A stretch of 64,000 bases of DNA, taken from positions 1 through 64,000 of the forward strand of contig CAWIHB010000025.1 of NCBI GenBank assembly GCA_963835775.1, given 5' to 3'. A program made the position numbers and the translations under genes. Positions 51,062-61,483 of this stretch are shown piece after piece (positions within the stretch are counted from its first letter, which is position 1; the number at the start of each line of letters is the position of its first letter). The notes beneath the pieces were generated by a model that was not told the DNA's origin, searched no databases, and saw only the letters and a program-made list of their open reading frames with translations. This DNA comes from Palsa-504 sp963835775. Its GTDB lineage: Bacteria > Actinomycetota > Actinomycetes > Streptosporangiales > Streptosporangiaceae.

Positions 51062-52514
51062 GGGCGCCGGGACGGCGGTCAGCCGGGTGGCGGTGCAGGA
51101 AGGCGGGGCGGGGAGCATGGACCGTTCGGCCTAAAAGAGAATCGGGGGTGAACTCCATGAGCTTGCGGGCCGCCTCGGTGACGCTGCCGGACAAGGACGG
51201 GTAGACGGCGAAGGTGTGCGCCAGCTGCTCGGCGGTCAGGCGCTGCTCCATGGCCACCGACACGGCCAGGATCAGCTCGCTGGCCCGGGGGGCCACAATC
51301 ACGCCGCCCAGCACGACGCCGGTGCCGGGGCTGGTGAACAGCTTGACGAAGCCGTCACCGAAGCCGGCCATCTTGGCCCGCGGGTTGGTGGCCAGCGGGA
51401 ACTTCAGCACCCGGGCGGCGACCTCGCCCGCGGTGACGGCGCGCTGACAGACGCCGACGGTGGCGATCTCGGGGTCGGTGAAGATGGTCGCGGCCACGTG
51501 GCCGAGCCGCAGCGGGCCGACCGCCTGGCCCAGCGTGTGCCACATCGCGATCCGGCCCTGCATGGCCGCGACCGAGGCCAGCATGAGCACGCCGGTGCAG
51601 TCCCCGGCGGCGTACACGCCCGGCGCCGAGGTCCGGGATACCCGGTCGACCTCGATGAAGCCGCGCGCGTCCATCTTGACCCCCGCCTCGTCCAGGCCGC
51701 AGCCCTCGGTGCGCGGGATCATGCCCACGGTCAGCAGGCAGTGGCTGCCGGACACGGTGCGGCCGTCGGCCAGGGTCACGGTGACGCCGCGATCGTCGCG
51801 GCGGACGGCCTCGGCGCGCGACTGGCCCAGCACGGTCATGCCGCGGCGGCGGAACACGTCCTCGATCAGGTTGGCCGCGTCCTCGTCCTCCTGGGGCAGC
51901 ACCCGGTCCCGGGAGGAGACCAGCGTGACCCGCGAGCCGAGCGCCTGGTAGGCGCTGGCGAATTCGGCGCCGGTGACGCCCGAGCCGACCACGATCAGGT
52001 CCGGCGGCAGTTCGGTCAGGTCGTACAGCTGCCGCCAGTTCAGGATGCGGTCGCCGTCGGGCCGCGCGCCGGGCAGCACCCGGGGCATGGCGCCGGTGGC
52101 GATCAGGATGGCGTCGGCCTTGAACTCCTCCCCGCCCGCCTGGATGCGGCCGGGGCCGGCCAGGCGGCCTTCGGCCTGGATGACCTTGACGCCTTCGGCC
52201 GCCAGCCGGGCGGCGATGTCGCGGGACTGGGCCCGGGCCAGGTCGGTGATCCGGTGGTAGAGCCGGGCGGCGTTCACCGTGGCCAGCCCGCCGGTGGCGA
52301 TGCCGAGGCGGTCGGCCCGGTTCAGCAGGGTCATGGCGTTGGAGGTCTCGATGAGCGTCTTGGACGGCACGCAGTCGGTCAGCACGCAGGCCCCGCCCAG
52401 CCCGTCGCAGTCGACCACGGTCACGTCCGCGCCGAGCTGGGCCGCGACCAGGGCGGCCTCGTAGCCGCCCGGTCCGCCGCCGAGAACGGCGATCTTCTGC
52501 CGAGTCAACGTCAC
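50988..52514 (-). CDS. lpdA: NAD(P)H-quinone dehydrogenase, LpdA-like flavoprotein
   Basis: Flavoprotein of 508 aa, closest in layout to mycobacterial LpdA (quinone reductase). It shows FAD site KIAVLGGGPGGYEAALVAAQ, GGACVLTDCVPSKTLIE (CxxxxC present), NAD site LIVVGSGVTGAEFASAYQAL, SAPGVYAAGDCTG, and dimer interface YPSLSGSVTEAARKLM. The usual His-Pro is Tyr-Pro (FAVYPSLSGS), as expected for members that do not act on lipoamide. GTG 52514 has GGGAGA upstream. The ~55 residues after KLMEF look non-native; the frame runs into the opposing gene, so the true stop may have been lost to an indel. Confidence 0.88.
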   Translation of the reverse strand: MTLTRQKIAVLGGGPGGYEAALVAAQLGADVTVVDCDGLGGACVLTDCVPSKTLIETSNAMTLLNRADRLGIATGGLATVNAARLYHRITDLARAQSRDIAARLAAEGVKVIQAEGRLAGPGRIQAGGEEFKADAILIATGAMPRVLPGARPDGDRILNWRQLYDLTELPPDLIVVGSGVTGAEFASAYQALGSRVTLVSSRDRVLPQEDEDAANLIEDVFRRRGMTVLGQSRAEAVRRDDRGVTVTLADGRTVSGSHCLLTVGMIPRTEGCGLDEAGVKMDARGFIEVDRVSRTSAPGVYAAGDCTGVLMLASVAAMQGRIAMWHTLGQAVGPLRLGHVAATIFTDPEIATVGVCQRAVTAGEVAARVLKFPLATNPRAKMAGFGDGFVKLFTSPGTGVVLGGVIVAPRASELILAVSVAMEQRLTAEQLAHTFAVYPSLSGSVTEAARKLMEFTPDSLLGRTVHAPRPAFLHRHPADRRPGAPSGTGGPGPGRPGARCRGGAAGPP

Positions 52515-52582
52515 GATCGGTAATTCTCCCATGCGAGCGTATTGGACGGCATATCGCGACGGGACGCCGTACGCTTTCCCCC

Positions 52583-53077
52583 GTGGCACTGTACGCGGCC
52601 TACGGCAGCAACATGGACCCGGAGCAGATGCTCCTGCGCTGCCCGCATTCACCGCAGCGCGGGACGGGGTGGCTCGAGGGCTGGCGGCTGACGTTCGGCG
52701 GGGAAGACATCGGCTGGGAGGGGGCCCTGGCCACCGTGGTCGAGGAGCCCAAGTCGAGCGTCTTCGTGGTGCTCTACGAGGTGTTCGAGCCCGACGAGAA
52801 GGAACTCGACAACTGGGACGGCGTCACGCTGGGCTACTACCGCAAGGCCAAGGTCCGGGTGGAGACCCTGGACGGCGACGTGCTGGCCTGGCTGTACGTG
52901 CTCAACTTCTACGAGGGCGGGCTGCCTTCGGCGCGGAACGTCGGGATCCTGGCCGACGCGGCGGAAAAGGCCGGGGCGCCGGAGGACTACGTGGCGACGC
53001 TGCGGGCGCTGCCCTGCGCCAAGATGGGCGAGTCGAACACCGAGATGTGGCCGGAGTCCGAGCCGCCCTGGACCTAG
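52583..53077 (+). CDS. Gamma-glutamylcyclotransferase family protein
   Basis: 164 aa. The signature YAAYGSNMDPEQM is at the N-terminus, followed by GWRLTFGG, VVLYEVFEPDEKELDNWDGV with the acidic catalytic region, and VLAWLYVLN. Proteins of this fold cleave gamma-glutamyl peptides to 5-oxoproline; the precise substrate is open. Starts at GTG 52583; divergent from lpdA with a ~70-bp gap. The stop codon lies within a 14-bp tandem repeat. Confidence 0.88.
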   Translation: MALYAAYGSNMDPEQMLLRCPHSPQRGTGWLEGWRLTFGGEDIGWEGALATVVEEPKSSVFVVLYEVFEPDEKELDNWDGVTLGYYRKAKVRVETLDGDVLAWLYVLNFYEGGLPSARNVGILADAAEKAGAPEDYVATLRALPCAKMGESNTEMWPESEPPWT

Positions 53078-53136
53078 ATCCCCGGACCTAGATCCCCGGA
53101 CCTAGATCCCCGGACCTAGATCCCCGGACCTAGATC
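53071..53136. repeat. 14-bp tandem repeat at the ends of two convergent genes
   Basis: Five units of gacctagatccccg (last incomplete). The first unit holds the TAG of the cyclotransferase gene; the last supplies the stop of the PH-domain gene on the other strand, since CTAG reads as a stop both ways. Confidence 0.9.
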
Positions 53137-54011
53137 AGGGCCACGATGAGCAGGATCAGCACCGGGATGAGCAGGGCGGCGATGGCCGGGCGGCTCCAGG
53201 TGCTGGCCAGCGGCTCGAGCCAGCCGGCCAGGCGGGAACCGTCGGCCGGGCTCAGGGTTCCGGTCCCGGGTTTTTCCGTGGCCTGGCCGTCGCCGGCGAT
53301 CTCGACCGTGCCCGCGGCCCAGACCGTCTCGGCCTTGGCCGCGGTGGCGTACTCGCTGAGCTGGCGGACGGCCTTCTCGGCTTCGGCCTCGGCGGTCGAG
53401 GCCGGCGCGCTGCCGTAGCCGAGGCCGAGGCTGCGGCCGCGGCCGACCGGGGACAGGCCCAGCGGCGTGCGGCCGGAAGCCTCCCGCACGGCGCTGCGGC
53501 GGGCCTTGCCCTCGGCGACGAACTGACGGCGCCGCGAGTAGTGCACGGCCCAGGCGCTGATCACCTTGGCCTGCTGGCCCGCCTTGCCCTGCTGGCCCGC
53601 CTTGCCCTGCTGGCCCGCCTTGCCCTGCTGGGCCTCGGCGGCGATCCCCCCGAGCTGAGGCTGACCCGAGTCAGTGTGCACCCGGAGCAGGTCAGCCAGG
53701 TCGATATTGGTCACGCAGGCCCAGCCGACGCGGTGATCGCGCAGCGGGTTCCTGATCGTGACCCCGGCGTCGTCGGCGATGATCCGGGGGCGCTGCGCGG
53801 TGACGTAGGCCACGCCGGTGACCAGCACCAGGATGGCCGCGGCGACCAGCGACTCCTTATCCCGGCCCTGGACGGCCAGGTCGATCCAGTTCGCCGCGGC
53901 GAACAGCAGCCAGACCCACCAGACGGCCACCGCGGTCGCCGAGCGGAACGTCTGCGGGCCGCCGGCCGCGGCTTTGGCGCGCTTCTGCCGCGCGGTTGGC
54001 ACGCTACCCAC
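53130..54011 (-). CDS. Bacterial PH-domain membrane protein
   Basis: 293 aa. Two N-terminal transmembrane helices (AVAVWWVWLLFAAANWIDL and VAAAILVLVTGVAYVTA) precede a bPH-like domain (RIIADDAGVTIRNPLRDHRV, GWACVTNIDLADLL). A QQGKAG repeat encoded by an 18-bp tandem repeat interrupts the domain at about 53571-53630. A C-terminal helix (SRPAIAALLIPVLILLIVAL) ends the protein. Function of bacterial PH proteins is mostly unknown; membrane association is clear. Confidence 0.82.
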   Translation of the reverse strand: MGSVPTARQKRAKAAAGGPQTFRSATAVAVWWVWLLFAAANWIDLAVQGRDKESLVAAAILVLVTGVAYVTAQRPRIIADDAGVTIRNPLRDHRVGWACVTNIDLADLLRVHTDSGQPQLGGIAAEAQQGKAGQQGKAGQQGKAGQQAKVISAWAVHYSRRRQFVAEGKARRSAVREASGRTPLGLSPVGRGRSLGLGYGSAPASTAEAEAEKAVRQLSEYATAAKAETVWAAGTVEIAGDGQATEKPGTGTLSPADGSRLAGWLEPLASTWSRPAIAALLIPVLILLIVALI

Positions 54012-54042
54012 GGGTCCACCCTAACCCGCGCCAGGGGAAATA

Positions 54043-55302
54043 TTATGCGCCGGTGACGCCGGGCAGGGGCTGGGCCACGATGGCGCCGTCGTCCCACAGC
54101 GCGTTGATGGCGGTGGCCGCCATGACCCGGACCCCGGTGCCGATGGCGCTCTCGTCGATGTCGAACGTGGGCTGGTGGATGTCCAGCGTCCGGGTGGAAC
54201 CGGGCACCCGGGTGCCGAGCCGGGCCAGCGCGCCGGGGATGGATTCCAGGTACCAGGCGAAGTCCTCGCCGCCCAGGCTCTGCGGGGTCTGCACCACCGA
54301 GCCCGCGCCCAGCACGCCGAGCGCCGCAGCGGAGATCATCGCTGTGCTGGCCTGGTCGTTGACCGTGGGCGGCACGTAGCGCTGGTAGCTGACTTCGGTG
54401 TTCAGCCCGTACCCGGCCGCCACCGAGTCGATCAGCCCCTTGAGCAGGTCGGGCGCGCTGTGCCAGGCTTCGTCGTCCAGGCAGCGGACCGTGCCCTCGG
54501 CGATCCCGGCGTCCGGGATGGCGTTGGCCGTGGTGCCCGCGCTGACCCGGCCCCAGACCAGGCTGAGGCTGGCCCGGGGGTCGACCCGCCGGGACAGGGC
54601 AGCGGGCACCTCGGTGATGATCTTGCCGAGGGCGTAGACGAGGTCCGTGGTCAGGTGCGGCCGGGCGGTGTGGCCGCCGGACCCGGTCACGTGCACCTGG
54701 ATCCGGTCGCAGGCGGCGGTGATCGCGCCGGAGCGCACGCCGAGCTGGCCGGCGTCCAGGCGGGGATCGCAGTGCAGCGCGAAGATCCGGCCGACCGAGG
54801 CGATGCCGCCGGCCGCGAGCACGTCCAGAGCCCCGCTGGCCGCCTCCTCGGCCGGCTGGAAGATCAGCCGCACCCGCCCCGGCAGCAGGCCGGAGGCGGC
54901 GAGGTCGGCCAGGTACAGGCCGGTGCCCATCAGCAGGGTAGTGTGCACGTCGTGACCGCAGGCGTGGCAGACGTTCGGCACGGTGGAGCGATAGGGGACG
55001 TCCTTCTCGTCCGCCATGGGCAGCGCGTCCAGGTCGGCGCGCAGGGCCACCACGGGCCGGTCACCCTGGGCCTCCGGCTCGGAGCCGATGTCCACGAACA
55101 GGCCCGTGCCCTTGGGCAGGATCACCGGCCGCAGGCCCACCGCGGCCAGCCGCAGCGCGACCCGGCGGGTGGTGCGGTGCTCGGCGTTGGCCAGCTCGGG
55201 ATGCGCGTGCAGGTCCCGGCGGAACTCGATCAGCTCGTCTTCGTGTCTGGCCAGGAACGCGTCCAGATCCGCGACTAGGTCATTTCCTTCCATGCCCAGC
55301 AC
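54043..55302 (-). CDS. M20-family amidohydrolase (peptidase M20D)
   Basis: 419 aa zinc-dependent amidohydrolase acting on N-acyl amino acids or small peptides. Metal-binding and catalytic residues are in ALRADLDALPM, NVCHACGHDVHTTLLMG, LIFQPAEEAASGALDVLAAG and SLGGEDFAWYLE. The dimerisation domain starts around VTGSGGHTARPHL. Start is ATG 55302 or 55293; both overlap the preceding GCS2 gene by up to 23 bp, suggesting coupling with that glutamate-cysteine ligase-like gene. Substrate not determined. Confidence 0.9.
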   Translation of the reverse strand: MLGMEGNDLVADLDAFLARHEDELIEFRRDLHAHPELANAEHRTTRRVALRLAAVGLRPVILPKGTGLFVDIGSEPEAQGDRPVVALRADLDALPMADEKDVPYRSTVPNVCHACGHDVHTTLLMGTGLYLADLAASGLLPGRVRLIFQPAEEAASGALDVLAAGGIASVGRIFALHCDPRLDAGQLGVRSGAITAACDRIQVHVTGSGGHTARPHLTTDLVYALGKIITEVPAALSRRVDPRASLSLVWGRVSAGTTANAIPDAGIAEGTVRCLDDEAWHSAPDLLKGLIDSVAAGYGLNTEVSYQRYVPPTVNDQASTAMISAAALGVLGAGSVVQTPQSLGGEDFAWYLESIPGALARLGTRVPGSTRTLDIHQPTFDIDESAIGTGVRVMAATAINALWDDGAIVAQPLPGVTGA

Positions 55303-56446
55303 TCCCCTGCGTGCAGAACCTGTCGTCCGCGAACTCAGTCACGAGCGCGTCGACCACGCTGGTCAGGTCCCCGGTCCGCGCGTAGACGGCTCGCTGCCGT
55401 TCGTAAGAGGCGCCTTCCTCGAGTACCTCGAAGGCCACGGAAAGTTCCTCGAGGCAGCCCAGCCTCGATGCTACCGGCTCGAGCTCCCTCAGCAGCTCGT
55501 ACAGCTCGTCGCGGAGCGGAGCGGTGGCGCCTGCTTCGTCAGTGATCACGATCGCGTCCAGCCCGTACCGCGTGGCCCGCCATTTGTTGTCCCTGACCAC
55601 CCAGGAGGAGGGGGACGGCAGCGTGTAGCCCCGGTCCAGCTGCGTGTCGAACCGCTGGACCAGGCACTGCGAGAGCGCAGCCACCATGCCGACCTCGCGG
55701 AGCGTCGGCACGCCGTCAAACATGCGGATCTCCACGGTGCCGAAGTCCGGGTGCGGCCGGATGTCCCACCAGACCTCCTTGATGCTGCGTATGGTGCCGG
55801 CCCGCAGCAACGTTTCCATGTAGTTCTCGAACTGCTTCCAGTCCGACAGCCGGCTCGGCGGACCCGCGGTCGGCAGCGCGCCGAAGGTCACGGACCGGCT
55901 GGAGGCAAGCCCCGTGTCGTACCCGCACCAGAACGGGCTCGACGCGGTTATCGCGAGAAAGTGCGGCAGGTACGCGGCGAGCGCATTGACGATCGGAATC
56001 GCCTTGCTCCCGTCCCGGATCCCTACATGGACATGCACGCCGAAGGTTTGAATCCGGCGCACAAGCCATTGCATTTGCTCAACGAGCTCCGTATAGCGCT
56101 GGAGAGGCGCCATCGTCGCATCGCGCCAGTCGCTCACCGGGTGCGTGCCGGCGCATGCCAGCAGGATACCGTGCTCAGCGGCGGTTCGCTGGAGTTCGGT
56201 GATCGTTTCAGCCAGGTCCTCTTTAGCCTCGGACACGGTACTGCAAATGCCGGTGACCAGTTCAAGGGTCGACTGCATGAGCTCGTGGCGTATCTGCGGG
56301 TGCTCACCGGTGTCGGCGGCGACCGGCAGGTCGGCCAGCAGCTTGCCGGCTTCCTGGCGGAGCAGCTTGGTCTGGTGGTCAATTAGCTGCACCTCCCATT
56401 CGACGCCGAGCGTCGCGCCGTGGGACGGATTCCATTCGATGGCCAT
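55280..56446 (-). CDS. Carboxylate-amine ligase, glutamate-cysteine ligase type 2 (YbdK-like)
   Basis: 388 aa, GCS2 family, ATP-dependent ligation of glutamate or a related acid to an amine. Signatures: GVEWEVQLIDHQT, HELMQSTLELVTGI, FGVHVHVGIRDG, SPFWCGYDTGLASSRS, IKEVWWDIRPHPDFGTVEIR and RDNKWRATRYG. Actinomycetes use EgtA-type GCS2 enzymes for ergothioneine, but no egtB-E genes are here, so YbdK-type weak gamma-glutamylcysteine ligase is the neutral reading. It overlaps the amidohydrolase gene after it. Confidence 0.88.
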   Translation of the reverse strand: MAIEWNPSHGATLGVEWEVQLIDHQTKLLRQEAGKLLADLPVAADTGEHPQIRHELMQSTLELVTGICSTVSEAKEDLAETITELQRTAAEHGILLACAGTHPVSDWRDATMAPLQRYTELVEQMQWLVRRIQTFGVHVHVGIRDGSKAIPIVNALAAYLPHFLAITASSPFWCGYDTGLASSRSVTFGALPTAGPPSRLSDWKQFENYMETLLRAGTIRSIKEVWWDIRPHPDFGTVEIRMFDGVPTLREVGMVAALSQCLVQRFDTQLDRGYTLPSPSSWVVRDNKWRATRYGLDAIVITDEAGATAPLRDELYELLRELEPVASRLGCLEELSVAFEVLEEGASYERQRAVYARTGDLTSVVDALVTEFADDRFCTQGSAGHGRK

Positions 56447-56479
56447 GTCCGACCTCCGGGCCCGGAATTTATGAAATTG

Positions 56480-58057
56480 TCAGATTTCGCCGGGTCGGTA
56501 CACACCCCATACATCGCGGAGCGCATCACAGACCTCGCCCAGAGTGGCACCCGCGCGCAGCGCATCCCGGAGCGGGAAAAGTACGTTATCGGTGCCTTCG
56601 GCCGCGGATTTAAGCGCGGCAATGCCGCGGCCGGCCGCGGCATTGTCCCGCTCGGCGCGCAGCCGGGTCAGCCGGGCCACCTGCTCGGCCTCGATGGCCG
56701 GGTCGACCCGCAGCGGCTCGTACGGCTCCTCGCCGTCGGCGGCGAACCGGTTCACCCCGACGACCACCCGCTGGCCGTCGTCGATTTCCAGGGCCACGGC
56801 GTAGGCCGCCTTCTCGATCTCCGCCTTCTGGAAGCCGCGCTCGATCGCGGCCACCGCGCCGCCCATGTCCTCGACCTGGTCCATCAGGGTTTTCGCGGCG
56901 GCTTCGATGTCGTCGGTCATCGACTCGATGGCGTAGGAGCCAGCGAACGGGTCCACGGTGGCGGTCAGGTCGCTCTCGTAGGCGATCACCTGCTGGGTGC
57001 GCAGCGCGAGCCGGGCCGCCTTGGTGCTGGGCAGCGCGAGCGCCTCGTCGAAGGAGTTGGTGTGCAGCGACTGGGTCCCGCCCAGCACCGCGGCCAGGGC
57101 CTGCAGGCTGACCCGGACCATGTTCACCTCCGGCTGCTGCGCGGTGAGCTGCACGCCGGCCGTCTGGGTGTGGAACCGCAGCATCTGCGACCGCGGGTCT
57201 TCGGCCTTGAACTCCTCCTTCATGATGTGGGCCCACAGCCGCCGGGCCGCGCGGAACTTGGCCACCTCCTCGAGCAGCGTGGTCCGGGACACGAAGAAGA
57301 AGGACAGCCGGGGCGCGAACTCGTCGATTTCGAGGCCGGAGTGCAGCGCCGCGCGGACATACTCCTTGGCGTTGGCCAGAGTGAACGCGATCTCCTGCAC
57401 CGGCGTCGCGCCCGCCTCGGCCATGTGGTAACCGGAGATGGAGATCGTGTTCCACTTCGGCAGCTCCCGCTGGCAGTAGGCGAATGTGTCGGCCACCAGG
57501 CGCAGCGACGGGCGGGGCGGGTAGATGTAGGTGCCCCGGGCGATGTACTCCTTGAGCACGTCGTTCTGGATGGTCCCGGTCAGCTGGTCCGGGCGCACGC
57601 CCTGATCCTCGCCCACCGTCTGGTACATCAACAGCAGGATCGCGGCGGGCGCGTTGATGGTCATGGAGGTCGACACCGTGCCCAGCGGGATGTCGTGGAA
57701 CAGGGTGCGCATGTCATCGATGCTGTCGATGGCCACGCCGACCTTGCCCACCTCGCCGTGCGCGACCGGCGCGTCGGAGTCGTAGCCCATCTGGGTCGGC
57801 AGGTCGAAGGCGACGGACAGCCCGGTCGTGCCCGCCTCGATCAGCTCGTGGTAGCGCCGGTTGGATTCCTTCGCCGAGGCGAAGCCGGCGTACTGGCGCA
57901 TGGTCCAGGGCCGGTCCACGTACATGCGCGGATACACTCCGCGAGTGAACGGGAACTCTCCCGGCCTGCCTAGCTCGTCTGCAGGCCGGAAATCCGTAAG
58001 CTTGCTGTCGTCATAGACGGCATCGATCGGTAGTGCGGACTCCGACGTTCGTTCCAT
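56480..58057 (-). CDS. Acyl-CoA mutase large subunit (methylmalonyl-CoA mutase family), without B12 domain
   Basis: 525 aa, the substrate-binding TIM-barrel half of a B12-dependent acyl-CoA mutase. It reads FPFTRGVYPRMYVDRPWTMR, then LSVAFDLPTQMGYDSD, GTIQNDVLKEYIARGTYI, NTISISGYHMAEAG and GGTQSLHTNSFDEALALP. The cobalamin-binding domain (DxHxxG) is absent and must be supplied by a separate small subunit not seen here, as in isobutyryl- or 2-hydroxyisobutyryl-CoA mutases. The substrate cannot be decided by eye. ATG 58057 is chosen; the longer frame lies over the opposing gene's start. Confidence 0.9.
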   Translation of the reverse strand: MERTSESALPIDAVYDDSKLTDFRPADELGRPGEFPFTRGVYPRMYVDRPWTMRQYAGFASAKESNRRYHELIEAGTTGLSVAFDLPTQMGYDSDAPVAHGEVGKVGVAIDSIDDMRTLFHDIPLGTVSTSMTINAPAAILLLMYQTVGEDQGVRPDQLTGTIQNDVLKEYIARGTYIYPPRPSLRLVADTFAYCQRELPKWNTISISGYHMAEAGATPVQEIAFTLANAKEYVRAALHSGLEIDEFAPRLSFFFVSRTTLLEEVAKFRAARRLWAHIMKEEFKAEDPRSQMLRFHTQTAGVQLTAQQPEVNMVRVSLQALAAVLGGTQSLHTNSFDEALALPSTKAARLALRTQQVIAYESDLTATVDPFAGSYAIESMTDDIEAAAKTLMDQVEDMGGAVAAIERGFQKAEIEKAAYAVALEIDDGQRVVVGVNRFAADGEEPYEPLRVDPAIEAEQVARLTRLRAERDNAAAGRGIAALKSAAEGTDNVLFPLRDALRAGATLGEVCDALRDVWGVYRPGEI

Positions 58058-59316
58058 AACGCCCAGGTTACTTCGGGTCGGCCCCGGTAACCGCAGGACG
58101 GGAGCTTGGAGGCTCATGCTGGACCGGGTCTGGCCGCGCAGGACCGCGGTCGCGCTGGCCGCCGCGGTCGCGCTGGCCGCCGCGGCCGCGCTGGCCGCCG
58201 GGGCCGCGCTGGCCGCCGGGGCCGCGGCGCCCGCGCTGGCCGCGGCTCCGCCGTCGCCGACGCTGCAGGCCATCGGCGGGGCGGGGCTGGGCGGTAAGGG
58301 CGTGATCGTCAGCTACCCGCCTGGTTCCACCGTGCCGCACCTGCCGAACGTCCAGGCCTCGGCGTTCGTGATCGCCGACGCCGACACCGGGCAGGTGCTG
58401 GCGGCCAGGGACCCGCACGGCTGGTACCGGCCGGCCAGCACGCTCAAGGTGCTCACCGCTATCTCGCTGATCCCATTGCTCAACCCGGATGCCACCATCG
58501 TCGCCAGCAAGCAGGCCACCTCGACCGTGCCGAACGTGGCGGGCCTGGTGGCCGGGCAGTCGTACAAAATCTCCGCCTTGTTCACCGCGCTGCTGACCAT
58601 CTCGGCCAACGACGCCGCGATCGCGCTGACCCAGGCGGTGGGGACCTACAGCCTGGGCATGGACGTGATCAACGCCGAGGCCCGGCACCTGCAGGCCGAC
58701 GACACAGTGGCCGTGGACCCGAACGGCCTGGACGCCCCAGGCCAGCGCACCTCCGCCTACGACCTGGCCCTGTTCGCCCGGCAAGCGCTGAAGCTGCCCG
58801 CGTTCGGCAAGTACGACCAGACGATCAGCGCGCAGTTCCGGATCTCCAGGGGCAAGTCCGAGACCCTGTACAACCAGAACTCGCTGCTCACCACGTATCC
58901 CGGCGCGGTCGGCGGCAAGATCGGCTGGACCAGCGCGGCAGGCGCCACCTATATCGGGATGGCCACCAGGCATGGCGTCACGCTCATCGTGACCCTGCTG
59001 CACTGCCCGGCGCTGACCGAGATCGACGCGGCCAAGAGCCTGCTCAACTGGGGTTTCGCGGTTGACGGCAAGGTCGCTCCGGTGGGTACGCTGGTCGCCC
59101 CGCTGCGGCCGCCCGCGGTCGCTCCCGCCGCGCCCGCCGCAGTGGCCACGGTGGCCATGCCCCGGGCCAGGGCGACCTCGGTGGCGCGGCCGGGCGCGGG
59201 GCCTTCGGTGCTGGCCGCGGCCGTCTTCAGCGGCGTCGCGGTGATCGCGGCGGGCCTGGGGCTGGTGTACAACCGCCGGCGGCGGCCGGGCCAGAGCTGG
59301 CGCGGCGCGGCGGCGG

Positions 59317-60321
<1,005 letters not shown>

Positions 60322-60330
60322 GCGCCGAGT

Positions 60331-61464
60331 CTAGCGGCGGCCGCGCGGCGGCCCGGAATCGGCGACGACCACCTCGACCCGCTGGAATTCCTTCAGGTCG
60401 GAGTAGCCGGCCGTGGCCATGGTGCGGCGCAGCGCCCCCATCAGGTTCATCGATCCGTCGGGGACGGTGGACGGGCCGTGCAGGATCTGCTCCAGCGTGC
60501 CGATCGTGCCGACCTGGACCCTGGTGCCCCGGGGCAGCTCGGGGTGGTTGGCCTCGTTGCCCCAGTGGTAGCCGCGCCCGGGCGCCTCGGCCGCCCGGGC
60601 CAGCGGGGAGCCCACCATGACCGCGTCGGCGCCGATGGCCATCGCCTTGGCGATGTCGCCGCTGCTGGTCATCGAGCCGTCGGCGATGACGTGAACGTAG
60701 CGGCCGCCGGATTCGTCCAGGTAGTCGCGGCGGGCCGCGGCCACATCGGCGATGGCGGTGGCCATCGGCACGGCCACGCCCAGCACGGTCACGGTGGTAT
60801 GGCCCGACCCGCCGCCGAAGCCCACCAGCACCCCGGCGGCGCCGGTGCGCATCAGGTGCAGGGCCGCGGTGTAGGTGGCGCAGCCGCCCACCACCACCGG
60901 GACGTCGAGCTCGTAGATGAACTGCTTGAGGTTGAGCGGCTCGGCCCGGCCGGAGACGTGCTCGGCCGACACCGTGGTGCCGCGGATCACGAAGATGTCC
61001 ACGCCCGCGTCCACCACCGCCTTGGCGTACCTGGCGGTGCGCTGCGGCGACAGGCTGGCCGCGGTGGTCACGCCGGCCCGGGCGATCTCCTCGATCCGGC
61101 GCCCGATGAGCTCCTCGGACATCGGCTCGGCGTACATGGCCTGCAGCCGCCGGGTGGCGGCCTGCTCGTCGAGCTCGGTCACCTCGGCCAGTAGCGGCTC
61201 CGGATCCTCGTACCTGGTCCACAACCCTTCCAGGTCGAGCACGCCCAGGCCGCCCAGGCGCCCGATCTGGATGGCGGTGGCCGGCGACACGACGCTGTCC
61301 ATCGGGCAGGCCATCAGCGGCATCTCGAACCGGTAGGCGTCGATCTGCCAGTGAATCGACACCTCTTCCGGGTCCCGCGTCCGGCGGGCCGGCACGATGC
61401 CGATCTCGCCCAGCGAGTAGGCGCGACGGCCTGACTTGCCGCGGCCGATCTCAACGTCGGTCAC
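60331..61464 (-). CDS. guaB3: GuaB3-family IMP dehydrogenase-related protein
   Basis: 377 aa, an IMPDH/GMPR-fold protein present in most actinomycetes beside guaB. Characteristic are the N-terminal EIGRGKSGRRAYSLGEIGIV, the MDSVVSPATAIQIGRLGGLG barrel start, GGCATYTAALHLMRTGAAGV and GYHWGNEANHPELPRGTRV. The CBS domains and the catalytic Cys loop (GPGSICTT) of true IMPDH are missing. Its role is unsettled; a GMP reductase-like or regulatory function has been proposed for the family. It follows guaB with a 19-bp gap and is probably co-transcribed. Confidence 0.9.
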   Translation of the reverse strand: MTDVEIGRGKSGRRAYSLGEIGIVPARRTRDPEEVSIHWQIDAYRFEMPLMACPMDSVVSPATAIQIGRLGGLGVLDLEGLWTRYEDPEPLLAEVTELDEQAATRRLQAMYAEPMSEELIGRRIEEIARAGVTTAASLSPQRTARYAKAVVDAGVDIFVIRGTTVSAEHVSGRAEPLNLKQFIYELDVPVVVGGCATYTAALHLMRTGAAGVLVGFGGGSGHTTVTVLGVAVPMATAIADVAAARRDYLDESGGRYVHVIADGSMTSSGDIAKAMAIGADAVMVGSPLARAAEAPGRGYHWGNEANHPELPRGTRVQVGTIGTLEQILHGPSTVPDGSMNLMGALRRTMATAGYSDLKEFQRVEVVVADSGPPRGRR

Positions 61465-61483
61465 GTCTGCTCCAGGTTGCTGG